A stretch of DNA of 11,207 nt from CAZLLV01 sp964560325. GTDB lineage: Bacteria > Acidobacteriota > Thermoanaerobaculia > Multivoradales > DATKCC01. The notes beneath the pieces are model-generated. The model did not search any database, was not told the origin of the DNA, and saw nothing but the letters and a program-made list of their open reading frames with translations. Both the position numbers and the translations under genes were made by a program. Each line of letters begins with the position of its first letter. The stretch's first letter is position 1. The DNA is taken from contig CAZLLV010000405.1 in the NCBI GenBank assembly GCA_964560325.1, positions 1 through 11,207 of the forward strand. Reading direction: 5' to 3'. Shown here piece after piece: positions 1-7,068 of the stretch.

Positions 1-527
1 CGCAGGTCCTCGGAGCCGCTCCAGTGCTTGCGGGCGTACGGCTCGAGCTCGCCGCTGAACGCCTGCGACAGCACGGCGGTGGCGAGCACCAGGTCGTCGA
101 CGTAGCCGCCGACACCCACCAGCGCCTCCGGCAGGAGATCCATCGGCAGCACGAAGTAGGCGAGCGCGCCGCCGATCAGCATGCGCGCCTGCGTCGGGAC
201 CTCTTTGTCGAGCGAGAGACGGACCAGGAGCATGAAGACGTCCGGCACCAGCAGGAGCGCGCGGACGGTGCCTTCGGCGAAGCGGTGGCCGCGCCCTTCG
301 ATCTTGGAGAGGATCCTCTCGCGCAAGCGGTCGTAGAACGACAGCAGGCCGGAGCTCGGCAGCTCGCCGCCGTCGGCGGCGGAGAGGGCCTCGTCGGAGC
401 GGCGCTCGAGCTCCTCGTCGGTCGGGGCGTCGCCCGGACCGCCCTTGGCGGTGCCGCCGGCGGACGGCTCGGAGGTGCTGTCGGTGGTGGGGGTGAGGTC
501 GTCGTTTCCGTCGGCGCGGTTCGGCAT
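1..527 (-). CDS. DUF1232/YkvA-like membrane protein (3' end cut by window edge)
   Basis: The open frame runs off the left edge of the window; 175 complete codons are present. I start it at the ATG at 525-527, which has GGGAGA upstream at Shine-Dalgarno distance. Residues 1-58 are acidic and rich in Pro, Ser and Gly, with no recognisable fold. Residues 85-105 are hydrophobic. The segment around residues 113-152 carries ALAYFVLPMDLLPE followed by GYVDDLVLA, the hallmark of the DUF1232 (YkvA-like) family: a short helical membrane-associated region with conserved Pro-Asp and Asp-Asp residues. The family has no settled biochemical role. The gene is divergent from the regulator at 688 and shares its upstream region, but nothing else links it to the redox cluster. 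The family call is firm; function is unknown. Confidence 0.82.
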   Translation of the reverse strand, partial: MPNRADGNDDLTPTTDSTSEPSAGGTAKGGPGDAPTDEELERRSDEALSAADGGELPSSGLLSFYDRLRERILSKIEGRGHRFAEGTVRALLLVPDVFMLLVRLSLDKEVPTQARMLIGGALAYFVLPMDLLPEALVGVGGYVDDLVLATAVLSQAFSGELEPYARKHWSGSEDL

Positions 528-631
528 GTGCTGTTCTCCCTGGGACGTTTTCGGCCCCGTTCAAGGTAGCACGATCCGCGCCAGCCGGCCGCCGAGCGAG
601 TGCGTCTCAGACGAGGGCGACAATATTTTGG

Positions 632-651
632 CGTTTTTATACCAAAAAACG
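632..651. promoter_or_regulatory. Candidate operator: A/T-rich inverted repeat
   Basis: A perfect inverted repeat CGTTTTT-N6-AAAAACG occupies 632-651. It overlaps a second, offset inverted repeat TTTTGG-N10-CCAAAA at 626-647. It ends directly against the -35 hexamer of the regulator promoter, a typical place for a repressor site. Autoregulation by the adjacent winged-helix protein is an inference. The sequence does not match the CAAC-N6-GTTG type operator described for cyanobacterial SufR. Confidence 0.45.
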
Positions 652-680
652 TTGACAATCCTCGCCGACACACCTAACCT
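652..680 (+). promoter_or_regulatory. Promoter for the regulator/redox cluster
   Basis: A consensus -35 TTGACA (652-657), a 17-nt spacer and a -10-like TAACCT (675-680) are visible. The -10 ends 7 nt before the GTG at 688, so transcription should begin at or next to the start codon and give a leaderless mRNA. Confidence 0.6.
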
Positions 681-687
681 CGAATCC

Positions 688-1359
688 GTGACCGACTTGA
701 GCCACACCGGATTCGGCGACAGCCAGTCCCGCCTGCTGCGCGACGTGAAGCGGCTGGGGGAGGCGACGCTCGCCGAGCTGGAGGAGGAGATGGGACTCGC
801 CCGCGAAAGCCTGCGGGACCACTGCCGGGCTCTCGAAGCGCAGGGTCTCCTCGAACGGGCGGGGGTGCGCCGCGCCGGCGCCGGTCGGCCCCGGGTGGTC
901 TATCGGCTCACCGCGCGGGGCGAAGAGCTGTTCCCGCGGCGCGAGGGAGAGCTGCTCGGCGAGCTGGTTCGCTTCCTCGCCGAGGACGAGCGCGACGAGC
1001 TGCTCGAGCGGTTCTTCGCCCAACGGTCCGAGCGCCGCCGGCCGGCCTTCCGGCAACGGGTCGCCGGGCTCTCCGGCGACGCCCTGCTGCGCGAGGTCGC
1101 CGCGATCCTCTCGGAGGAAGGCTACCTCGCCGAGCCTGTAGGAGAGGGCGGAGAGGCCCGTCTGCGCCTCTGCCACTGTCCGCTGCGCGACCTCGTCGCC
1201 GTCTCCCGGCTCCCCTGCCGGGCCGAGCTCGCCCTCGTGGAGGAGCTCCTCGGCGCGTCTCTCGCCCGCGAGTCGTTCATGCCGCACGGCGATTCCAGTT
1301 GTACCTACCGTCTCGTGAAAACCGCCGCTTCCGAAGCGCCGGCGAACGGGGCGGCCTGA
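688..1359 (+). CDS. SufR-like winged-helix regulator with C-terminal Cys cluster
   Basis: Predicted transcription factor of 223 aa. Residues ~10-75 form a winged helix-turn-helix: a helix pair around ATLAELEEEMGLARESLRDH and a wing at GAGRPRVVYRLT. The C-terminal half carries four Cys in the pattern C162-x-C164-x12-C177-x27-C205 (CHCPLRD, LPCRAEL, SCTYRL). This arrangement is typical of SufR-related regulators that bind a [4Fe-4S] cluster. A role in sensing oxidative or nitrosative damage is inferred from the Cys set and from RIC lying 20 nt downstream. The frame is open much further upstream, but I chose GTG 688 because similarity to the fold begins there and the promoter lies just before it; there is no Shine-Dalgarno sequence. 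Specific targets are unknown, though its own promoter is the obvious candidate. Confidence 0.82.
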   Translation: MTDLSHTGFGDSQSRLLRDVKRLGEATLAELEEEMGLARESLRDHCRALEAQGLLERAGVRRAGAGRPRVVYRLTARGEELFPRREGELLGELVRFLAEDERDELLERFFAQRSERRRPAFRQRVAGLSGDALLREVAAILSEEGYLAEPVGEGGEARLRLCHCPLRDLVAVSRLPCRAELALVEELLGASLARESFMPHGDSSCTYRLVKTAASEAPANGAA

Positions 1360-1379
1360 CCCTTCGAGGAGAACCGAAC

Positions 1380-2045
1380 ATGCAGATCACTGTCGAAAGC
1401 CGGGTGGGAGAGATCGCCGCCCACCACCCCCTCGCCACCCGCGTCTTCGCCCGGCACGGCATCGATTTCTGCTGCGGCGGCGGGGTCGAGCTCCGGCGCG
1501 CCTGCGAGCGCCGCGGGCTATCGCCGGAGGAGATCGTCTCCGAGATGGAGCAGGAGATCGCCGGAGCGTCCGGCGATCCCGGCGGCTGGCTCGAGGCGCC
1601 GCTCGTCGACCTGGTCGATCACATCGTCGGCGCCTTCCACGTCCCGTTGCACGAAGAGCTCCCCCGACTCGAAGCGATGTCACGCAAGGTGGCGCGCGTC
1701 CACGCCGACCGCGACCCGGAGGGGCGGCTCCCCGCGATCCGCGACACCCTGGTGGCCTTGAAGGCGGAGCTCGAGAGCCACATGGAGCGCGAGGAGCGCG
1801 AGCTGTTCCCGCGTCTGCTCGCGGCCGACTCCGAGGTCCCCGTGGCGCCCTACGTCGACGATCACGAGGAGGCGGGCGCGGCGCTCGCCCGGCTGCGCGA
1901 GCTGACCGACGACTACCGCCCGCCGGCGGACGCATGCAACACCTGGCGTGCGTTGTGGGCCGGGCTGGAGGCGCTCGAGCGGGAGATGCACGAGCACGTC
2001 CACCTCGAGAACAACGTCCTCTTCCCACGCGCGACGGGGGCCTGA
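1380..2045 (+). CDS. ric: Iron-sulfur cluster repair di-iron protein RIC (ScdA/YtfE family)
   Basis: RIC proteins restore [Fe-S] clusters damaged by nitric oxide or peroxide, using a non-haem di-iron centre in the cytoplasm. This 221-aa protein has the usual two parts. The N-terminal ScdA_N domain covers residues ~1-65, with the FARHGIDFCCGGG Cys-Cys motif. A hemerythrin-like four-helix domain follows, with metal-ligand His/Glu motifs DHIVGAFH..LHEEL, ESHMEREE, DDHEEAG and HEHVHLENN. Length matches the family. The start at ATG 1380 has GAGGAGA at 1366-1372, 7 nt upstream. It sits 20 nt after the regulator gene, so the two are almost certainly co-transcribed. Being next to a nitrate-reductase-type cluster fits a need to repair damage by NO formed from nitrite. 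The family assignment is secure; the exact stress it answers is inferred. Confidence 0.93.
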   Translation: MQITVESRVGEIAAHHPLATRVFARHGIDFCCGGGVELRRACERRGLSPEEIVSEMEQEIAGASGDPGGWLEAPLVDLVDHIVGAFHVPLHEELPRLEAMSRKVARVHADRDPEGRLPAIRDTLVALKAELESHMEREERELFPRLLAADSEVPVAPYVDDHEEAGAALARLRELTDDYRPPADACNTWRALWAGLEALEREMHEHVHLENNVLFPRATGA

Positions 2046-2078
2046 GACGGCCGCGGGGCGGGTGGTAGCCTGACGGTG

Positions 2079-2104
2079 CGAGAGAGTCGCCCGAGAGAGT
2101 CGCC
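2079..2104 (+). repeat. 13-bp perfect tandem repeat over the ribosome-binding site
   Basis: CGAGAGAGTCGCC occurs twice head to tail (2079-2091 and 2092-2104), ending 1 nt before ATG 2106. The second copy provides the GAGAG that would serve as Shine-Dalgarno sequence for the membrane-subunit gene. Slippage would change the leader without touching the ATG 2106 frame. Confidence 0.75.
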
Positions 2105-2105
2105 G

Positions 2106-3257
2106 ATGAGCCGCGAGATCGTCAGAGCCACGGGCTGGGGACTGGTCGCCACGATCGTCCTCGGCATCTCGATCGTCGTCGGATCGCGCAACCTGGCGCA
2201 CTTCGACGCGGCGCTCGTCGCCTACACCTTCTCGATCCTCTTCGCCACCTTCGGGCTGACCTACCGCTACTCGATGTGGCTCCAGCGGCCGCCGACCGGG
2301 CTCTACTGGCGCCGTGGATGGCAGGCGTTCTTCCGCCGGGGGTGGCGGCTCCGCAACCTCGGCACGTGGGCGTGGCGGACGCTCACCGACGTCGCCGCGA
2401 ACCGCTTCATCGTGCGGCGCGACCGCTTGCGCGGGATCACCCACCTGCTCATCATGTGGGGCTGCATCCTGGCGGTCGTCATCACCTTTCCGCTGGTCTT
2501 CGGCTGGCTCTACTTCCAGCCGGTGCCCGGGGACCTCTCACTCTACGAGGCGGTGATCTTCGGCTTCCCGGCGTTCCGGTTCCCCCACGATTCGGCCGTC
2601 GCCTTCTTCCTCTTCCACGGGCTCGTGTGGTCGTCGTTCCTCGTCATCGCGGGGGTGATGCTCGCCATGCGCCGCCGCATGCGCGACGAGGGGGCCGCCG
2701 CCGTGCAGCGGTTCGTCGAGGACTTCATGCCGCTCATCCTGCTGTTCGCCGTCAGCCTGACCGGCCTGATGCTGACGGCGAGCTACACCTGGATGAAGGG
2801 CTACGCCTACACGTTCATCGCCATCCTGCACGCCGTCACGGTCATCGCCACCTTTCTCTGGCTCCCGTTCGGCAAGCTCTTCCACGTCTTCCAGCGGCCG
2901 GCACAGCTCGGCGTCGGCTTCTACAAGGACGTCGGGAGCGCCGAGGAGAAGGCGCACTGCCGGCGCTGCGGCCACCCCTTCACCTCGCGAATGCACGTCG
3001 AGGATCTGATCGAGGTCGAACGCCGGCTCGGCTACAGCTACGAGATGCCGGGCAGCCCGGCCGAGCACTACCAGTGGACCTGCCCGCCCTGCCGCCGGGC
3101 GATGCTGGCGATCGCCCAGGGCCTCCTCTGGCAGGGGCGCCGCGGCGGCGGACCGCTGGCCGAGCCGGGGCGGGCGCTGCCGATGCCGGTCTACGCGAAC
3201 GACGGTCCGGGCGAGGGACCGCTCGGCGTCGAGGACGCCACCAACTTCCACCCCTGA
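2106..3257 (+). CDS. NarI-like membrane redox subunit with C-terminal CxxC/CxxC domain
   Basis: Predicted 383-aa integral membrane protein that probably feeds quinol electrons to the molybdoenzyme encoded next. About six hydrophobic helices lie between residues 10 and 260. Candidate haem ligands are H113 and H171, plus H242 and H260, spaced x17 in and after the last helix (LHAVTVIATFLWLPFGKLFH). This resembles NarI/HdrE-type cytochrome b subunits. After the membrane part comes a soluble tail with C285-x2-C288 and C326-x2-C329, suited to zinc or rubredoxin-type iron binding and not part of classical NarI. I prefer ATG 2106 with GAGAG upstream; an in-frame GTG at 2076 would add ten residues encoded by the tandem repeat. 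A 37-nt gap separates it from the molybdoenzyme gene, consistent with one operon. Haem content and electron donor are inferred. Confidence 0.75.
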   Translation: MSREIVRATGWGLVATIVLGISIVVGSRNLAHFDAALVAYTFSILFATFGLTYRYSMWLQRPPTGLYWRRGWQAFFRRGWRLRNLGTWAWRTLTDVAANRFIVRRDRLRGITHLLIMWGCILAVVITFPLVFGWLYFQPVPGDLSLYEAVIFGFPAFRFPHDSAVAFFLFHGLVWSSFLVIAGVMLAMRRRMRDEGAAAVQRFVEDFMPLILLFAVSLTGLMLTASYTWMKGYAYTFIAILHAVTVIATFLWLPFGKLFHVFQRPAQLGVGFYKDVGSAEEKAHCRRCGHPFTSRMHVEDLIEVERRLGYSYEMPGSPAEHYQWTCPPCRRAMLAIAQGLLWQGRRGGGPLAEPGRALPMPVYANDGPGEGPLGVEDATNFHP

Positions 3258-3294
3258 GGCCCGAACGCTTCCCTCGACCCGGATCGACTCCACC

Positions 3295-5580
3295 ATGACC
3301 GACCGCACCGCTCCCCCGACCCCGTCGCTCGATCTCGACGCCATCCGCGAGTTCGGGCCGTTCCTCCAGTACGCCCGCGACGTGCGGGTCGACAGCGCGA
3401 GCAAGCCGGACCGCGTGGTGAAGACCCACTGCTGCTTCTGCGGCCAGCAGTGCGGAATGCAGTTGAAGGTCAAGGGCAACGTGATCACCGGCGTCGAGCC
3501 GTGGTACGAGTTCCCGTTCAACCGCGGCATGCTCTGCCCGAAGGGCGTCAAGCGCTACCTCCAGCAGGCGCACCCGGACCGCCTGCTGCACGCCTACGAG
3601 AGGGACTCGGCCGCTGCCGGCGGCTTCCGCCAGATGCCGTACGAGGCGGCCGTCCGGAGGGTCGCCGACGAGATCGACCGCATCCAGAGCGAGCATGGGC
3701 CGAACGCTTTCGGCGTCCTCTCCGGCGCCAGCCTGACGACCGAGAAGACCTACCTGATGGGCAAGTTCGCCCACATGTGCCTACGGACGTCGAACATCGA
3801 CTACAACGGCCGGCTCTGCATGGTGAGCGCCGCGGCCGGCAACAAGAAGGCGTTCGGGATCGACCGCGCCGCCAATCCGTGGAGCGACATCCTCGAGGCC
3901 GAGGTGATCTGGATCAGCGGGGCGAACGTCGCCGAGTGCGCACCGATCACCACCAACTACGTCTGGCAGGCGCGGGAGAACGGCGCCAAGGTGATCGTGG
4001 TCGACCCGCGGATCACTCCGATCGCGCGCACTTGCGATCTCTTCCTGCCGGTCAAGCCGGGCCGAGACACCGCCCTGTTCGCCGGCATCCTCCACCTGAT
4101 GATCGAGAACGACTGGATCGACCACGAGTTCGTCGAGGCGCACACGGTGGGCTTCGACACCGTGGCCGAGGAGGTCCGGCCGTGGACGCCACGCCGCACC
4201 GCCGAGGTGACCGGCATCGCGGAGAAGAGCCTCCGGCAGGCCGCGCAGTGGTGGGGGACGGCCAAGAGCAGCTTCCTGCTCCACGCGCGCGGCCTCGAGC
4301 ACCACAGCAACGGCGTGCTCAACGTCCTGTCGGCGATCAACGTCGTCCTCGCCTCGGGCCGGATCGGGCGACCCGGCTGCGGCTACGCGACGATCACCGG
4401 CCAGGCGAACGGGCAGGGCGGGCGCGAGCACGGGCAGAAGACCGACCAGCTCCCGGGCGGGCGCGATCTCGGCAACCCGGAGCACCGCGCCTACGTGGCG
4501 TCGGTCTGGGGGATCGAACCGGACGAGCTGCCGCAGCCCGGGGTCGACGCCTACGAGATGGTGCGCCGCATCGATCGGGGCGAGATCCGGGGGCTCCTGT
4601 CGATCTGCTTCAACCCGGTCGTCTCGCTGCCTGACAACAACTTCGTGCGCCGCGCGCTCGAGAAGCTCGACTTCTACGTCGCCATCGACTTCTTCCTGAG
4701 CGAGACGGCCCGCTACGCCGACATCGTGCTGCCCGGGTCGCTCCAGGAGGAGGACGAGGGGACGGTCACGCAGGTCGAGGGCCGGGTGGTCAAGATCAAC
4801 CGCGTCGTCGACTGCCCGGGGGAGGCGCGCCGGGACTGGCGGATCGTGCAGGACATCGCCGAGGCGCTCGGGCGGGAGAAGGGGCTGACCTTCGAGAGCC
4901 CGCGCGAGATCTTCGAGGAGCTGCGCGTCGCGTCGCGCGGCGGAGTCGCAGACTACTCGGGCGTCACCTGGGAGGGGGTCGAGGAGAACTACGGCGTCTT
5001 CTGGCCCTGTCCGGACGAGGTGCCGGCGGGCGTCGAGGCGCCCGGCCCCCAGGGGACGGTGCGGCTCTTCGAGCCCGGCTCCTGGAACCCGGTCGCCCGC
5101 GGCGCCGGTCCGTTCTACTTCCCGGACGGCAAGGCGCGTTTCCACGTCACCCCGTACCAGGGTCCCGCCGAGGACGTCGACGACGAGTATCCGATCATCC
5201 TCACGACCGGCCGCGTCGTGAGCCAGTTCCTCTCCGGCAACCAGACTCGGCGGATCGGGCCACTGGTCGACCACTACCCCGAGCCGCGCGTCGAGATGCA
5301 CCCGCGCCTCGCGGAGCGGCTCGGCATCGCCGACGGCGACTGGACGACCGCCGAGAGCCGGCGCGGCCACTGCACGCTCCGCGCGTCGGTAGTGACGACG
5401 ATCCGGCCCGACACGGTGTTCATTCCCTACCACTGGGCGGGGCGCAAGAGCGCCAACCAGCTCACCATCTCGGCCCAGGATCCGATCTCGAAGATCCCGG
5501 AGTACAAGGTTTGCGCGGTGCGCTTGCGGCGCGCCGAGGGCCCGCCCGAGCACGCCGAGCTGCTCGAGCCGCAGCAATGA
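3295..5580 (+). CDS. Molybdopterin oxidoreductase, nitrate-reductase type catalytic subunit
   Basis: Catalytic subunit of the Mo-bisMGD (DMSO reductase) superfamily, 761 aa. The N-terminus holds a [4Fe-4S] motif C46-x2-C49-x3-C53-x27-C81. C175 in NGRLCMVSAAAG is the expected Mo ligand. The following Met is the NapA/NasA/NarB signature, whereas formate dehydrogenases usually have Cys/Sec-His. The block TGQANGQGGREHGQKTDQLPGGRD is also nitrate-reductase-like, and the C-terminal molybdopterin-binding domain starts near residue 620 (EYPIILTTGR). Reduction of nitrate to nitrite is the best prediction. There is no Tat signal at the N-terminus, so the enzyme should stay in the cytoplasm. The start at ATG 3295 has no strong Shine-Dalgarno sequence. 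The ferredoxin gene begins 13 nt after the stop. Whether the enzyme is respiratory or assimilatory is not settled; the membrane and Rieske partners favour a respiratory role. Other oxyanion substrates remain possible. Confidence 0.85.
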   Translation: MTDRTAPPTPSLDLDAIREFGPFLQYARDVRVDSASKPDRVVKTHCCFCGQQCGMQLKVKGNVITGVEPWYEFPFNRGMLCPKGVKRYLQQAHPDRLLHAYERDSAAAGGFRQMPYEAAVRRVADEIDRIQSEHGPNAFGVLSGASLTTEKTYLMGKFAHMCLRTSNIDYNGRLCMVSAAAGNKKAFGIDRAANPWSDILEAEVIWISGANVAECAPITTNYVWQARENGAKVIVVDPRITPIARTCDLFLPVKPGRDTALFAGILHLMIENDWIDHEFVEAHTVGFDTVAEEVRPWTPRRTAEVTGIAEKSLRQAAQWWGTAKSSFLLHARGLEHHSNGVLNVLSAINVVLASGRIGRPGCGYATITGQANGQGGREHGQKTDQLPGGRDLGNPEHRAYVASVWGIEPDELPQPGVDAYEMVRRIDRGEIRGLLSICFNPVVSLPDNNFVRRALEKLDFYVAIDFFLSETARYADIVLPGSLQEEDEGTVTQVEGRVVKINRVVDCPGEARRDWRIVQDIAEALGREKGLTFESPREIFEELRVASRGGVADYSGVTWEGVEENYGVFWPCPDEVPAGVEAPGPQGTVRLFEPGSWNPVARGAGPFYFPDGKARFHVTPYQGPAEDVDDEYPIILTTGRVVSQFLSGNQTRRIGPLVDHYPEPRVEMHPRLAERLGIADGDWTTAESRRGHCTLRASVVTTIRPDTVFIPYHWAGRKSANQLTISAQDPISKIPEYKVCAVRLRRAEGPPEHAELLEPQQ

Positions 5581-5593
5581 CCGAGGCCACGAC

Positions 5594-6234
<641 letters not shown>

Positions 6235-6238
<4 letters not shown>

Positions 6239-6804
6239 TTCAGCAGGGACCGCGGGAACCGCACGACGAAGACGGCCGCACCGAGTCGCCGGACGGCCGG
6301 CCGCTCTCGGAGCAGCCGCGGTGGCGGCGGGACTTTCCGGTCGACTGGAGCCGGGACGACTACGTCTCGCGCCGCGACCTCGTGAAGTTCATCGTGCTGA
6401 CAAGCGGCGCTTTCGCGGTCGGCCAGCTCTGGATCGCGACCCGCAGCCTCTTCGGAGGGCGCGGCCGGCCGCCGGCCGCCGGCACGGCGATCGCCGCGGT
6501 CGACGAGCTGCCGATCGGCGGCGCCAAGACCTTCGAGTACCCCGAAGGCAGCTCGCCGCGGCTCCTCGTGCGCATCGACGAGCGGCGGTTCGTGGCCTAC
6601 GACCAGCAGTGCACGCACCTGCTCTGTCCGGTCGTACCGAAGGTCGACTCGGGCCGCCTCCACTGCCCCTGTCACGACGGCTGGTTCGACCTCGCCACCG
6701 GCCAGGTGCTCGCCGGTCCGCCGCAGCGGCCGCTCGCCCGCGTCGTCCTCGAGGTGCGCGACGGCACCGTCTACGCGACCGGCATCGAGGGAGGCGCCGC
6801 GTGA
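6235..6804 (+). CDS. Rieske [2Fe-2S] protein with Tat-type membrane anchor
   Basis: 189-aa Rieske protein. The cluster ligands are C126-T-H128 and C144-P-C146-H147 (C-x-H...C-x2-H). C131 and C146 are placed to form the disulfide typical of bc1-type, high-potential Rieske proteins. Residues 1-42 are hydrophilic and acidic. Then comes SRRDLVKF (45-52) and a hydrophobic stretch to about residue 68, which reads as a Tat signal-anchor, so the cluster should face the periplasm. ATG 6235 overlaps the ferredoxin stop (ATGA), implying translational coupling. The gene also overlaps the next small gene by GTGA. It probably shuttles electrons between the quinone pool or a cytochrome and the complex. How a periplasmic Rieske reaches a molybdoenzyme lacking an export signal is unclear. 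Confidence 0.88.
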
Positions 6805-7025
6805 GGACCGGGAAACGTCTCGTGCGACGGCAGAGGATGACGATCGTCAACGCGATCCTCGTCTTCGTGGTGCTGATCACCGTCCTCCAGCTCTGGCTCC
6901 TGACGGCGACCATGAACGCCTACCTCGGTGGCGACTCGGGGATCGTCCTGCCGGCCGCCGCCGCCAGCCTGGTCTGCCTCGCGCTCAACATCGGCTTGCT
7001 CTGGTACCTGTACCGACTGGAGTAG
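6801..7025 (+). CDS. Small two-helix membrane protein (DUF6755-like)
   Basis: 74-aa protein with a basic N-terminus (RTGKRLVRRQR) and two hydrophobic helices at about residues 15-38 and 48-70. Between them is the conserved-looking turn LLTATMNAYLGGD. It recalls small uncharacterised proteins grouped as DUF6755, recognised from memory and not verified. I chose GTG 6801 because GAGGGAGG lies 6 nt upstream and it gives a GTGA overlap with the Rieske stop. The internal ATG 6837 (62 aa) has its purines too close to serve as a Shine-Dalgarno sequence. The tight coupling suggests an assembly or stabilising subunit of the same membrane complex; no biochemical role can be read from the sequence. Confidence 0.75.
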   Translation: MRTGKRLVRRQRMTIVNAILVFVVLITVLQLWLLTATMNAYLGGDSGIVLPAAAASLVCLALNIGLLWYLYRLE

Positions 7026-7068
7026 CGACCTGCCACGCGCAGCGCAGGCTCGCCCGCCGTCGACCGGC

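Larger units (their letters stand above)
528..687. promoter_or_regulatory. Divergent intergenic region with A/T-rich island
   Basis: This 160-bp gap separates the minus-strand DUF1232 gene from the plus-strand regulator. Most of it is GC-rich, but 621-660 is strikingly A/T-rich and holds the palindrome and promoter listed separately. For the minus strand, a TATAAA-like hexamer lies at 641-636, but I see no convincing -35 at proper spacing, so the promoter of the left gene is not resolved. I see no RNA gene or small ORF here. Confidence 0.6.

Noticed and set aside
445..687. Extended N-terminus of the regulator back to position 445
   Set aside because: The extra residues would overlap the divergent DUF1232 gene, run through the promoter and palindrome, and have no similarity to the winged-helix family.
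2066..2071. Second promoter before the membrane subunit (TAGCCT as -10)
   Set aside because: No hexamer resembling TTGACA lies 16-18 nt upstream; the gap is GC-rich and featureless apart from the tandem repeat.
3295..5580. Formate dehydrogenase as identity of the molybdoenzyme
   Set aside because: The Mo-ligand context is Cys-Met (RLCMVSA) and the GGREHGQKTDQLPGGRD block is nitrate-reductase-like. Formate dehydrogenases have Cys/Sec-His at this site.
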